This document shows, piece by piece, positions 9,860 through 22,394 of a stretch of DNA of 64,000 bases. Position numbers and translations under genes: made by a program. Each line of letters opens with the position of its first letter. Within the stretch, counting starts at the first letter, position 1. The notes under the pieces are model-generated. The model was not told where the DNA came from and made no database searches. It saw only the letters and a program-made list of their open reading frames with translations. This DNA is from Thalassia testudinum (lineage: Eukaryota; Streptophyta; Magnoliopsida; Alismatales; Hydrocharitaceae), in the NCBI GenBank assembly GCA_037157565.1, contig JAZHRO010000012.1:55047501-55111500 (forward strand). Direction: 5' to 3'.

Positions 9860-10380
9860 TACCACCCTAAAAGGTTCAGTAGCTACCCAATTTCCATTAA
9901 AACTGCCAAACAACGAGTCAGTGACGAATAGTGTGTTTTAGACTTAAAGTTCCCTCAAATTAGAGGGCAGGTTGATAAGTCGTGTACTTATCACCCAAAC
10001 TTATTTAATAAAATTAAAATAGAATTCAGGATGGCGAGGACTCAATATACAAATCCACAATTTATTGGATACCCGAGCTGATTAAGCCCAAAGACCTGAA
10101 GGGTCTTAGTGTTTAGATCCTACTGTAATATTTCCTAAGATTGAAAGTTCTAATGCCCAAATATTCTTTCCTAATTCAAAAAATATATTTTTTATATATG
10201 TATATAAATGAAAACAAGTAGAATTTACAAGAATTCCATAGAGCTCACCAATTGATTCAGAAATGAATCCACCCCCCCATGTCTAGCTAATGAAATGTCC
10301 TCATTGAGAATAAAAGACATGAAAGGAAGGTAGAATGTAGAAGATATCACCTGAATATGATGCTCAGGTCAGCTCTGGGT

Positions 10381-13053
10381 CAGACTGTAAAGACCTGTTC
10401 TATTTTGAGCCTTTTAAGATGACTGGACTATCAGTCAGATGTCTGGTAAGATGTCTGAAACCCCTCCCAGACGTCTGGAAATTGAAAAACCTGTACGCGC
10501 GATTGCTTTCTGCACGCAGACAGCGTGTAGTTCTCTTCTCTCTCCCCTCTTCTTCTTTTCTCCCCCTCATCGAACGATAGCCCACTGCCTATTTAAAGTG
10601 CCCCTTTCCTCCCCTCACCACTCCATCACCACCACCTTACTTCCTCTCCACTACCGTGAGAGAGACGAGAGAGAGAGAGGGAGCAAGAGCGAGGAGGAGC
10701 GACGTGAAGAGAGGAGGAGGAGGTTGAGCTCGCGAGCTTCATGGGAGCTCGCTGGAGTGCGCACGGCCGCCGCGACGTGTGTGGGGGGAGGAGAGTGTCG
10801 GGGAACTGTCCCCGACTTCCTGCTACGGCTGGAGCTGCAACTGAGAGGGAGAAGCTGTGGTGGAGCATGGCGAGAGGATGAGAGCTCGTTCTGATACTGG
10901 AATTTTTCCAGTATCAAACATCTGGAGTGCCTTCTAGATGACGGGTTAGAGGTCTAGTGACGACACCGGACGTCTGAAAGCAGGTATTCGTGAAGGTACG
11001 ACATTTCCGCAGCTGTGGCCATGTAGGCCGCACCGCAGTAGGATTTGTTTGGCCAAATAAGGACGTGCTGCTCTATCGTGTGCAGGAACAGCCTTGGGAA
11101 GCCATGCGGCACACCCTCCCACGCATTTCAGATGTCTGGATAGCTTACCAGATGACCGGAGGCACTTCCAGATGACTGGAGGATAGGTCGGACGTCTGGA
11201 GCTGAGTCCAGACGGTCAAGTGGGGGTCCTGGACGTCTACGATCGACGCAGGGACTTGAGGTGAGACCCTGGTGACTTTTAAGACGTCTGGACTTTGTTC
11301 CAAACGTCTAATTTGGTTCTGCAGTTCTATTTTTGACCTGTTTAGGGTCCAATCGGGGTCCGTTTTACACAAATGAAATATCTGCAATTTCCTTGTGAGT
11401 TCCTCTACATGTTAGAAATCCCTATATACTGTTTTGAACGTTCCATTGTGATATGTTCCTTGATATAGGACTTCGACCTGTTGCGTGTCCAGAACTTGCA
11501 AAGGCACGTGAGTCTACCGTTCGAGCCCCCAATACTCCCAGATTGTCTGGTAGAGTGGTTTCCCCCTGTTCTACTTATAAAATATGAATGCATCCATGAA
11601 ATTAGATAACTAGTAACCTAGGATGTGGCATAAATCCCAAGACGAGAAATAGTTGTATTGTTGTATGCATGTTTGAGATTACAGTCATAAATGAATGAGT
11701 TGAATTGTAAACAACTTCCTGATAATAAATACGAGCTATTTGTAGAATATCAAATGCCTGAGATAACTAAATAGTTACCTATGATATAACTTGTTGTATG
11801 TGTTAATTTGTGGAAATGCAAGCTGCATGTGTATAATATGAGAATGGAAATTATGAATGTTGAAACCTGGTATGGAATAATATGGTGAATATGAGCATGA
11901 ACCCTATGGGGAATTAGGAGTAGATCTCCTGTGGATGAATGGAAAGATCTGGAAACATGAGTAGGAAGCGTGCTGGCCCTTGAGTACGTGGTACCAAGGA
12001 GAGCGACTGTCCCCTGTTTAGTGTGGAGCGGAGCTAGCCGCCCTTGGGTTGGGACTCGAGGTTAGGATTAGCCACTCTACACGGACTTTAGTGGCCCTCG
12101 CGTACACTGGACCGAGGAGAGCTACTAGTGTAGGGAGGGAGCTAGCCACCCCACAGGCCCGGAGTTTAGCTAACCACCCTACACAGACTTGTTAAGCCCA
12201 CTGGGTAAACCGGGGTAGTCAGACGAGGGTGCGCGGACTGTGGAGGGGCGAGACCCCTGTTACCGAGAGGGCTAGGCCCTATATTGTTCCATGCTATACT
12301 TTGAGCATACCCGCTAATGGAAACGACTGACCGCGTGCCAGTGAGGGGTAGCTACCCGTGCGCTTATCGCGTGTGCCGTAGTCACCGCTACGTCTATCTG
12401 TGACCTCAGGGTGGCTGACTGAGTGTAGGATCACCATGGGGGACTCCCAACCAGAAGAGTACCACGTGGGCCTTCTACTCTTCGAAAAAGACTGCAATCA
12501 AGATCGTTCCCACGAGGAACATGAGAGATCAAGAAAGAAATCTAAAAGTAAATCAATGGATGAAAAGGAATTATATGTAAAATAAAATAATTGGAAAAGA
12601 TTAATTTACCTATTAGCTTTTACTACTTTAGATAGTCTGGTTACCACTCTACTCAGCGTTCACTGACTCCGTTTTCTCATAACCCTTTTTAGGTCGAGGA
12701 GTTGAGTAGCCCGAGTCACCAGCTACAGAGGGTGCTGGGCCCAATCGAGCCCAGCAGTAGTTTCCTGTTGTAGTTGTACTCTATTTTCTACTAGTGAGTT
12801 TTAGACTGTTGTTACCGTTTCTGTTATTGTACTTTTGTTCTACTTTCCTGTTGTTGTGGTGGTATGTACTATTTAGCAGCTTTTACTTCCTTTACTGCTT
12901 ATACTCTTTTACTGTTAGTTACCTTGCATAATGAATGTGGTCTATTTTCCTGCTTTTCGATTATTTCTTTTTGGACGACTAGGCCCTGGGATTAGTCAAG
13001 TCGGGTCGGTCTCGGGTCCTGTAGGGATTCAGGAACCGGTTCGTAACACAAAC
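10381..13053 (+). mobile_element. Solo LTR D (Tekay/Del type, same family as element C)
   Basis: The 2663-bp sequence 10386-13048 runs from TGTAAAGACC to CGTAACA and matches the LTRs of element C in the opposite orientation. It is flanked by CAGAC (10381-10385) and CAAAC (13049-13053), a TSD with one change, and has no internal region, so it is a solo LTR left by LTR-LTR recombination. A TATA box (TATTTAAA) lies at about 10590. Variants of CAGACGTCTG occur at 10430-10490 and 10915-11310, on both sides of the TATA box. The short ORFs in it are not genes. Confidence 0.88.
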
Positions 13054-13229
13054 TGTACAACTGCTGATTTAATGCCATCAGCTAGTGAAAGTCCAGCCAA
13101 AGAGATCACAACATGATGAGAGCAACCGTGTCTGAGATGAGTTCTGGAATAATACGGTCAATAAAAGGCTTCAGATGTTGACCATTGACTTTGAATGAAT
13201 TACCCATCTTTTTGTCAGAAATCTGAATG

Positions 13230-14360
13230 ACCCCATTCGGAAAAATTTAATCGATGATGAACGAGCCATTCCATTTTGACTTAAGTTTGCCGGGAAAGAG
13301 CTTAAGTCGAGAATCGAAGAGCCAGACCTTCTGATTCAGCTCAAAGCTCTTGCAGGATATCAATTGGTCATGAAGAGCTTTGGTCCGAGCCTTGTAGATC
13401 TTAACATTCTCATACACATCATTTCTAAGCTCCTCCAACTCAGATAGTTGAAGTTTCCTGATTTTTCCGGCTAAACTTAAATCCAAATTGCACTGCCTGA
13501 TTGCCCAGAATGCCCTATGTTCAATTTCTACAGGTAAATGGCATGCCTTTCCATACACCAGACTAAACGGTGACATGCCGATAGGCGTTTTCTATGCCGT
13601 ACGGTAGGCCCAAATAGCGTTCTCAAGCTTTTGAGTCCAGTCTTTACGATCAGGCCTAACCGTCTTTTGAAGAATATTCTTGATCTCTCGATTGCAGACC
13701 TCGGCTTGTCCATTCGTCTTGGGATGGTAAGGTGTGGAGATTATGTGATTTACCCTGTATTTTGCCAGTAAATTATGAAATTGGGCATTAATGAAGTGAG
13801 AACCACCATCGCTGATGATGGCCCTCGGAATCCTGAATTGACTGAAGATGTTCTTCTTGACAAAATCGATGACCACCTTGTGGTCATTGGTTCTAGTGGG
13901 AATGGCCTCGATCCATTTGGACACATAATCAATAGAGACAAGAATGTACTGATGTCCAAATGAAGGGAGGAAGGGTCCCTGGAAATCGATGCCCCAAACA
14001 TCAAAAATTTCGATGAGAAGAATCGGGTTTAAGGGCATCATGTCTCTCTTGGTTATGCTCCCAAGTGCTTGGCATCAGGAACATGACCACGAGAATTCCT
14101 GGGCATCCTTGAATAAAGACGGCCAAAAGAATCTAGATTGCAAAATTTTTCTAGCCGTCTTTTTTCCGGAGAAATGTCCACCACATGTAGATGCATGGCA
14201 GAAGTCGAGTACACTTTTGAATTCAATCTCCAGAACACATCGGCGAATAATCTGATGAGAGCCGATGTGTTACAGTTCAAGGTCCTCCCAGAAATAGTAT
14301 TTGGCCTCAAATTTGAGTCTATCGTGTTGTTGCTTGGTCCAATCCTGAGGGATTTAACCA
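13230..14360 (-). pseudogene. Element A integrase region
   Basis: The minus strand encodes an Athila-type integrase in pieces. The upstream part (14053-14361) is degraded. The catalytic core lies at 13592-14041 with all three acidic positions visible: Asp in VWGIDFQGP, Asp in IISDGGSHF and Glu in [10 protein letters not shown]. The C-terminal part at 13247-13576 carries the lineage signature [19 protein letters not shown] and the [14 protein letters not shown] motif. A stop lies between core and C-terminal part (near 13590), and frameshifts lie upstream. The enzyme would insert the cDNA into the genome; this copy cannot be made as one protein. Confidence 0.85.
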
Positions 14361-15256
14361 ATGGCTAAATAGTTTACGATGTTTGCAAACCATGTAGTTT
14401 GGACACCTGAAATTGTAAGGATAGTCTCGTTCGAAAAAGTACCAACAATTGGAATATCCAAACAAGAAGAATCACTCAGGAGTCTCGAAAGATGATCCGC
14501 CACCACATTCTATGCCCCAGATTTATCCTTGATTTCAATATCAAACTCTTGAAGTAGAAGAATCCATAGAATAAGCTAGGGTTTGGCATCCTTTTTGGCC
14601 AAGAGATGTCTCAAGGCCGAGTGGTCGATAAATATGATGACATGAGACCCTAAGAGATAAGCCTAGAATTTCTTCGAAGCAAATACTACAGCTAGTCATT
14701 CCTTCTCAGTAATAGTGTAATTCCTCTGGGCCTTGTCCAGAGTTTTACTAGCGTAGTAGATGACAGAGGGGTTCCTATCAATCATCTAACACAAAATAGC
14801 CTTGACCGTGTAATCAAAAGCGTCGGTCATGATCTCGAATGGGGTTGTCCAAACCGGTGGTTGCAACACTGGAACACAAGTGATTGCCATTTTAAGAAAA
14901 TAAAATACCTTACGGTATGATTCATTGAAATCAAATGGCGTATCTTTGGCAAGAAGGTTTCTTAGAGGGCGAGCAACCTTAAAAAAGTCCTTGAGGAACC
15001 TCCTGTAAAATCCCACATAACCAAGAAATGATCGAATTTGTTTGACAGATGTGGGAGGAGGAAGTTCAGAGATAGCATCAACCTTAGCTTTGTCAACTTT
15101 GATACATCATTCAGAGATTACATGACCCAAAACAATGCCTTCTTGTGTCATGAAATGACTCTTTTCCCAGCTAAGGACCAGTATTGTTTTGATGCATCTT
15201 TTACAAATCATTTCAAGATTAGCCAAACAATAATCAAACGATTCTCCGAAAACAGA
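14361..15256 (-). pseudogene. Element A reverse transcriptase end and RNase H, degraded
   Basis: Directly after the element C boundary the minus strand continues reverse transcriptase (motifs around EGIVLGHVISE and RSFLGYVGFYRRFLKD, the latter near 15016). It then continues into an RNase H-like region with TTPFEIMTDAFDYTV, where the first catalytic Asp is visible, and degraded pieces resembling the EKE and DHSAL motifs near 14700-14620. Many stops and frameshifts break it. The N-terminal half of the same gene is at 52001-53013. Confidence 0.8.
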
Positions 15257-15269
15257 TGTTATGACCCGG
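15257..15269 (-). repeat. Element C 3' LTR, first fragment
   Basis: Only 13 bp of the LTR edge remain before element B. The last five, CCCGG, are B's target site, repeated at 26671-26675 where the same LTR continues. Confidence 0.85.
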
Positions 15270-17048
15270 TGATAAGATGATTTTTGCTTTCGAATAATGT
15301 ATTAAGATGATTTATCGTTGTAGGATTAAAGTGGTGGAAAATCGCTTAACAAAATAATTAAAATTAAAATTAAACCACTCACAGAAGAGCGGGTCGTGTC
15401 CACAGGGAGGCAATGATGCAATAAAATCACGAATATTTTTCTCGTATTCGTTCAATTAAGTGCGAAATCCCGAGTCAAATCTGACATGAAATGTAATGAA
15501 AAGAAGATATACAATAACTCAAAAATGTAAGGGTATATGTGCAATTTATCCTCACTGAAATATTCAATAAATATGTGATGAATCTATCTAATTTCCAATT
15601 GACATGCATTAGAGAAAATTTAACCACATTTAATCCAAAACCAATGTTAAAACATGTGAATAACAAAAGCCACACAATTATAAGAAAGCATGAGTATGAA
15701 GTCACAATTTCACCACAATAAAATAATCATAAATTAGATTCATTTTCATGGCAATGGCATTCAAATGTAAATATTAATTAACCCAAAAATAGAGGATTTC
15801 GTTCCCTTGTGCGTGCGCGAAGAGGAGGCAATGGCGGCTTGCGGGAAGCTCGGAGAAGGATAAGCGGGACGAGAGCTTTCCGATGGTGGTGGTGGCGCTC
15901 CGAACGGCTGTTGGTGGTCGCCGGTCGGAGTGCAAGAGGTCGCCGACGGTGAGGCTTTCCAGCCGACCGTCGAGTGGTCGATTGGTGCGGCCAGAAATGT
16001 GGTTGTGCTCGAGGAGTCAGGGCGAGTCCGATGGAGTTCCCGACGCGAAGTTTCGAGGTCGGATTTGATGGCTGTGTTTGTGGTGGCTTTAGGTACCTTC
16101 GTCAAGAGAGAAGAAGAAGGAGGAGGAGGAGGAGGCGGAGCCGGGCGTGTGCACAGGCGGCGACACCAGCTGGAGTAGAGCATGCTATGCGCGCACTGCT
16201 GGTGGGTGAGGCCGGTTGTTGCTACTGGGTGTGCAGCTTGGGCTGTGGAGAGCGCACGACAGTTGCTGCGGGCAGCGTGTGCACACGGTAGCAGCGGGCA
16301 CGGGAGGTGCTGGAGGGCGCGCTGCTGTGCATGTTGCCTACGGCGGGGGTGAGAGCGCGCGAGCATGCAGGCTAGCACGGGCTGGAGGCACTGAGGAACA
16401 TGCGCGGGCGTGATGAAGGTGAAGGCGTGATGGCATATGGCGCATGCGCCGAAGGTGGTTGCGCTGGAGGTGGGATGTGCAGAGGTTGGCGTGAGTTGCT
16501 GGCTGAGGTGAGGAGTTGCAGAGACTCTTGGTGGTGTGGGCTATCACCCCACATGCCAACGGTGGTGGAGTCGTTCTGCCGCGATGAGGCCAGTGGTCTG
16601 GAATGGAAGAGGAGCAAGGTCCTCTAAGCACAGTGAAGAATAAAGGGTGGTGGCCTCCCCCTCAACGGCAACTCTTCCTTCTCCTTTAGTAGCCACGACC
16701 ACTCTGATTTGAAATTCAAAACGCCGTAGAATGAATGTGATGCGCAAGAGGAGGAGGCGGAGCTGGAGGAGTTACCTGTCCAAAGGAGAAAAAGAATAAA
16801 ATAATAAAATAATTAGGGTTATTTATACATAACTCCTTAACTTCTATGTTAATTAAAATAGTGCACCTAATTAATTAACTAATTAAATGTATGCAACCCT
16901 AGGTTAATTCTAAATGCATGAATTATGTACTTAAGCTAAAAATATGAATTAATTTATTTACATCCTAATGTATGTTATCTAAATTTTGAAATTAATTTAA
17001 TGTCTAGACATTTAGATACTTAAATAGCTCACGAATATGGGCTAATCA
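15270..17048 (-). repeat. 3' LTR of element B
   Basis: 1779 bp, paired with 24875-26670. The GC-rich block 15830-16640 is open in several frames by composition only. The LTR abuts a polypurine tract (ATGGGGGTATA on the minus strand) at 17049. Confidence 0.92.
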
Positions 17049-18310
17049 TATACCCCCATGCCTAGTTTTTGCTAGTCCCTAGCAAATCCAAGAAAAACCT
17101 AGCACTCCAAGTAGACTAGCCAACCTAATCGGTCTTCATTTAGAATCATATTAAGTTCAGACTTTAGACCTAAGGTTCCCAAGTAGTTGCTAAGTTACAG
17201 ACTAGGTCGGTTAAAGACTAGTTGTAGGCACAAGTTTCCCTGATTTCTCACTCTACCCTAAGGTTTATTGATCCCTAAGATTAAAGCATCTGTGCATGTG
17301 CGTTGATCTTAGTTATTTGAGTAAAAGGAAAAAGGATTTTTTTTTAATAATTTTTTTCTGTTTGATTCTTCTAAGGCTAACCTCGGATCAACTATCAACA
17401 CGGTCTGTGTCGGATTCATTGTCCCCGTCATCGCATCTCGAAGGGTGCCTGGCTTTCGATGCTTCGAGATAGCACCGCCCATAACGACCCCAAGAACTCC
17501 TAGCAATCGACACTTTGAGATAGTAACGCCCATGGATTTCTTAAGTGAATTCAGGCTTGTGGCAATCGGCACTTCGAGATAGGGCCGCCCATGGTACTTG
17601 AACCGCACAATACACTTACATACCCCTAGTAGGATGGATATCCTAAGAGACAAGCGCCGAGGAGGTAATATATTATCATCACATCCTCAAGGTGAGTATA
17701 TGCTCCACCTCTCCTGCGGCAGGAACTCTTCCAATCAAATTGTGTTTTCAAGCCTCTTCTAAGTCAAAACTAAGAGAATCAAATTTCTTTTAAGAAATGA
17801 ATTAAGGTGATTACTTACACAAGATCAAGTGTGTGAAATTTGGATGCTTGGGTTACAAGGACCCATAAATCAAAAGGTAGAACAAGACTCCAGGTACTAC
17901 CCCACCTTTTAACTCAATCCCTAGCTTTCCTTCCTCAACCTCTTAAGGAATGGTTCGCAACCTAACTCCTACTTAAGTTTTTAAGTCCACAAAGGACCCT
18001 AAAGGTTTAAAGCTAGTAGCTCACTTAGCTTCTAAAGTTCGAGCCTAGAATCAACTTAGTCTAACCTAGAGTTCTGATTTGCTTAAGAATGCAGGGCCAA
18101 CCAGTTAAGCTCAATAATATAATTTTTTTTTTAATTTTTAATTTTATTTATTTATTTATTTTAAATGCAATATGCATGAATGAATGCAAAATGTAGACAT
18201 GCTATAAACAAAATGCCTCAGGCCCTCTCCCTCATGCCTAATTCAAACAATGTCCTCATTGGAAACAAAAATAGTTAAAGGAAGATATTACCTGAGGCGG
18301 AGAATGGTAG
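17049..18310 (-). other. Non-coding 3' domain of element B, with PPT
   Basis: No gene is supported. On the minus strand it opens with CAATGAGGACATTG and a purine run (18262-18218) and ends with a 7-bp stem-loop TTTGCTA/TAGCAAA (17068-17086) and the polypurine tract. At 17440-17600 three degenerate copies of a roughly 65-bp unit (containing TTCGAGATAG and CGCCCAT, plus strand) lie in tandem. The same triplet is found in element F at 30925-31075. A short hairpin built on TAGGAT/ATCCTA lies at about 17630-17645. Confidence 0.7.
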
Positions 18311-18313
18311 GAG

Positions 18314-19698
18314 CTAAGGCTCCTCAAGAGTGACCTCATCAACCAGATAACCATCCAAAGTAGTGTATGATTTTAACCATTGACCGTTGACGATAAAGGG
18401 AGTTGCTGAAGAGGAAGGGCTTTTAATCTCCATAGCTCCATGTAGAAACACTTTAGTGATTACGTAAGGCCCATCCCAACAAGATTTTAACTTCCCAGGA
18501 AAAAGCTTAAGTCTGGAATTGAAAAGCCAGACTTGTTGGTTGGGCTCAAAGGTCTTTCGAAGTATATACTTATCATGCAAGGCCTTAGTTCTTTCTTTAT
18601 AAGCTTGAGAGGTGTCATAAGCATAATTCCTCAGCTCCTCAAGCTCACTTAATTCCAGAAGTCGTGCCTTACCCACCTTCTCTAAATCCATGTTAACACT
18701 TCGAATAGCCCAAAGTGTGTTATGTTCTAACTCAACAGGTAAATGGCACGCTTTCCCATACACAATCCGAAAGGGAGAAGTACCCAAAGGGATCTTATAG
18801 GCCATTCAATATGCCCACAAAGCATCATCGAGCTTTTGGGACCAGTCTTTCCTATCAGGTCTAACGATCTTTTCTAAAATATTTTTTATCTCCCTATTCG
18901 ACACTTCAACCTGGCCACTTGTTTGAGGATGGTAAGGGGTAGCGAACTTGTGAGTCACTCCCAGTCTCCTGATTAGCCGATTGAAGTGGTGATTTTGGAA
19001 ATGAGGTCCCCCATTACTTGTAATGGTCTTGGGGCAGTCGAAACGAGATATGATATTGGCCTTCACAAATTTCAACACCACAGAGTGGTCATTTGTGCGC
19101 GTAGGAATGGCCTCTATCCATTTAGAGACATAATCAACTGCCACCATGATATATTCATAACCATGGGATGACGGGAAGGGGCCCATAAAGTCAATTCCCC
19201 ACACATAAAAATTTAAACAGATTGAATAGGGTGCTGAGGCATTTCATTCATCTTCCCAATCGTTCTAGTCTATTGACATCTAATACAGGCCTTAACAAAA
19301 TTATGAGAATCCTTAAATAAGGAAGGCCACCAAAAATCAAACTGAAGAACCTCAAAAGCAATTTTCTTAGCACCAAAGTGTCCTCCACAACGAAGTTCAT
19401 GGCAAAAACTCAGCACACTTTGTTGTTCCTCTTCAGGTAGACGTCTCAATACTTGGTCTTGTCCAATTCTAAATAATTTAGGCTCTTCCCAATGAAAATA
19501 TCTTGCTTGGGAAATGAATCTCTTTCTTTTCTGCTCATCCCAAGAGCCAAGAGTTTGTCCAGTGACCAAGTAATTAACGGTATCTGCATACCAAGGTAAA
19601 GTTGGTGTTACCACCATCAGAGTTTCATCGGGAAATGTCTCGCAGATGTCTCCAGAAAGGGAGTCATTAAGTGGAAGGAGAGACAGGTGGTCAGCCAC
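18314..19698 (-). pseudogene. Element B integrase
   Basis: Three stretches are visible. 19270-19698 gives the zinc-binding N-terminal domain (CHELRCGGHFGAKKI and CIRCQ). 18806-19204 gives the catalytic core, with Asp in MWGIDFMGP and Glu in [10 protein letters not shown]. The middle catalytic position reads TSNGGPHF, where family members have Asp. 18314-18805 gives the C-terminal part with the Athila signature [13 protein letters not shown]. The Asp-to-Asn change alone would be expected to abolish activity. A frame break separates the zinc domain and core near 19205-19270, and a stop separates core and C-terminal part. Confidence 0.85.
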
Positions 19699-19739
19699 AA
19701 CATTTTCTACTCCTTTCTTTTCACGTATCGCTAAGTCAA

Positions 19740-20360
19740 ATTATTGAAGGAGTAGGATCACCTAATCAGATGTGGCTTAGAATCTTTCTTAGCAATGAGA
19801 TGTTTCACTGCCGCATGATTAGTTAAAATAACCACCTTAAACCCAAGCAGATAAGACCTAAACTTCTCCAGAGCAAAAACTACAGCAAGTAATTCTTTTT
19901 CAGTGACGGTGTAGTTTTGCTGAGGTTCGGTTAAAGTCTTGCTGGCATAATGCAGCACATGAGGTCTTCCCTCAACCCTTTGTCCAAGGACTGCTCCCAC
20001 TGCATAGTCCGAAGCATCACACATCAACTCAAATGGGAGTGTCCAATCAGGAGCTTGGAGAATAGGCATAGAGATCAAGGCCTCCTTCAGAGTTTGAAAG
20101 GCCTCGGCACACTTTGAATCAAAATTGAAGGAAGATTCCTTCGCCAACACGTCACAAAGTGGCCTAGAAATTTTACTAAAATTTTTAATAAAGCGCCTAT
20201 AAAAGCCGGCATGACCCAGAAAGGATCTAATCTATTTGACGTTCGTGGGCAATGGGAGTTTGAAAATAGAATCAATCTTGGCTTTATCTACTTCCAAACC
20301 TCGCTCGGATACAACATGCCCAAGTACAATTCCTTTTTGTACCATGAAATGACTTTTCTC
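19740..20360 (-). pseudogene. Element B RT thumb and RNase H
   Basis: The minus strand gives FELMCDASDYAVGAVLGQ (first RNase H Asp), EKELLAVVFALEKFRSYLLG (Glu) and ILTNHAAVKHLIAKK. The last motif normally contains Asp where Asn is found. The segment 20160-20360 between RT and RNase H has stops. The domain would degrade the RNA strand of the RNA/DNA hybrid during cDNA synthesis. Confidence 0.82.
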
Positions 20361-21374
20361 TCAGCTGAGGACTAAATCAGTCTCCTTACATCGCTTCAAC
20401 ACATTCTCCAGGTGCAGGAGACACTGGTCAAAAGACGAGCCATAAATGGAGAAGTCATCCATAAACACTTTAACACACTCGTTAATCATGTCCGAAAAAA
20501 TAGACATCATACATCGCTGGAAGGTTGCAGGGGCATTATATAATCCAAACGGCATACGCCTGAATGCAAAAGTATCGTAAGGACTCGTGAATGTCGTCTT
20601 CTCCTGGTCATCAGGGAAGACTGCAACCTGGTTGTACCCAGAATATCCATCGAGAAAGCAATAGTACTTATTCCTTGCCAATTTCTCGAGAATTTGATCA
20701 ATAAAAGGCAAGGGAAAGTGATCCTTCTGGGTAGCAGTGTTCAGCTTGCGGTAATCAATACAGACCCTCCATCCAGTTGAGGGTCTAGTGACAACTTGTT
20801 CACCTTGGTCGTTGAATTCCATAGTAAAGCCTACCTTCTTTGGCACCACATGAATAGGACTTACCCATTTACTATCTGCAATGGGATATATGATCCCTGC
20901 ATCCAACCACTTCAGGATTTCCTTTTTAACCACCTCCCTCATATTAGGGTTCAGACATCTCTGCATGTCCCTAAATGGCTTGATGGAATCATCAATATAA
21001 ATGTGGTTCATGCAGAGTGTAGAGTCTATACCCTTAATGTCAGCAATGTTCCAAGCAATAGCTTCCTTGTGCCTAGACAAGCATTCAATCAGGGCTCCCT
21101 CTTGTGCCTCAGATAGCACAGCTAAAATGATAATGGGGAGCGTATCATTGGCACCCAGGAAGACATACTTGAGAGTGTTAGGGAGGGGTTTCAACTCAAG
21201 GTCGGGGGCTTGTATGGTTGAGGGTTTCATAATAGATGTCCCCATCTCAGGTAGCAAATCTACCTTAGACAGAGATGATGGGGGAAGAGACTCAGCAAAA
21301 ACACCCAGCAATTCCTCAAGTTCTAGTATATCCCCTTCACATTCCTCCAAGAGATGGGAATGCTCAATGAGCAT
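20361..21374 (-). pseudogene. Element B reverse transcriptase
   Basis: A 337-codon open stretch. The N-terminal part contains the Athila-type linker (LELKPLPNTLKYVFLGANDT). The RT core has GWRVCIDYRKLNTATQKDHF, LDGYSGYNQVAV, FAFRRMPFGLYNAPATFQRC and the active-site motif FMDDFSIYG. These are the standard finger and palm motifs, and the two active-site Asp are present. It ends in a stop before the thumb, so the polyprotein is broken here. Confidence 0.88.
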
Positions 21375-21497
21375 GACATGCTAAAGGGGGTCATCACATA
21401 ACATTGCAGGGGTTGCCTCTTCAATCAGGTCATCTATCACCTTAACTTGAGAACAATCCTCAAGTTCGGCTTGTTTGTAAGCATCAAACACATTAAG

Positions 21498-22349
21498 TCA
21501 GATTTTCCTGTTCCCAAAGCCCATTTTCAATGCCCCAGTATTGCAATTGATTGAAGCATGCGAAGTTGCAAGAAAGGGGCGGCCCAAAATGACGAAGGGT
21601 TTGGTTGGCTTATTGGTAGGGTCAGTGTCCAAAACTAAGAAGTCAACAGGAAAGAAGAAATCCTCCACTCTTACGAGGACATCTTCCAAAATTCCCTGTG
21701 GTGTCTTAAGTGATCGATCTGCAACTTGAAGGATTACAGGGCTAGGCTTCAAATTGCCTCCCCCAAGTTCATACACATAGCTCGGAAGGATGTTCACCCC
21801 CACACCCAGATCAAGTAGAGCCTCATCAATCTGTAAGTCACCAATAACTACTAAGATGTATGGGGCTCCTAGGTCCTTAAGTTTTGGGGGTGTGCCATGT
21901 TGAACAATTGAGCAAACAGAATCAGGCAAGACAACTTTTGATTGGACCTGTTTCCTAGATTGCCGCTTTTTCGTGCACAGGTCCTTTAAGAAGATGGCAT
22001 AAGACTGAATCTGCCTGATAGCTTCAAGCAAAGGCAGGTTAATCTGCACTTGCTTGAAAGTTTCAATGATCTTATCTGTCTTATCTTTGGCTCCAAATGA
22101 GCCAACAGAAGTTTGTCCAGAGGTGGATAAGTGCTCTGGAAAGGGCACTCTTGATCTCTGGGTGGAAGGGTTCTCATGTCGAGTAAGGGGTGGAATGGGG
22201 GCATCTTTCGGTGGGGTGATTTCAAGCGGAGAAGATTTGGGCAAGTCTTCTCCGGTGGGGGTGAAAGTCAGGGTGGATGGTTTTTTAGGGAGTGAGACTA
22301 TAGAAGCATCAGGTTTGAAAATTTCTTTCCCACTCCTCAGAATAGTCAC
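21498..22349 (-). pseudogene. Element B gag C-terminus and aspartic protease
   Basis: The 283-codon stretch begins with a Pro-rich linker. It then has an aspartic-protease-like region with ALLDLGVGVNILPSYVYELG, where the expected DSG/DTG/DLGAS motif reads DLGVG, followed by VILQVADRSLKTPQGILEDV and FFFPVDFLVLD, typical of the Athila protease. It ends near ILGRPFLATSHASINC. It is in a separate frame from gag and from RT. Confidence 0.82.
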
Positions 22350-22394
22350 CGCCTGAGCATGCTCCCTAAAGACAATCCCTTTTCCTTTAGGATT

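Larger units (their letters stand above)
9021..10385 (-). other. Non-coding 3' domain of element A, with PPT
   Basis: No gene is supported here. Read on the minus strand it begins near 10320 with CAATGAGGACATTTC and a seven-G run and ends at 9021 with GCATGGGGGTG abutting the LTR. A perfect 8-bp stem-loop (TTTTGCTA with TAGCAAAA, 9037-9057) precedes that polypurine tract. It is the inverted counterpart of 1959-3159 in element 1, including two three-way-junction units (9803-9859, 9579-9637). A T-rich tract on the plus strand lies at 9660-9742. Confidence 0.75.

Noticed and set aside
10915..11310. Spaced repeats that could suggest a CRISPR-like array
   Set aside because: The repeated unit is only about 10 bp, degenerate and irregularly spaced, and lies in a plant LTR; it is a motif array.
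20796..21384. Plus-strand frames opposite element B's reverse transcriptase
   Set aside because: Shadows of the RT frame on the other strand.
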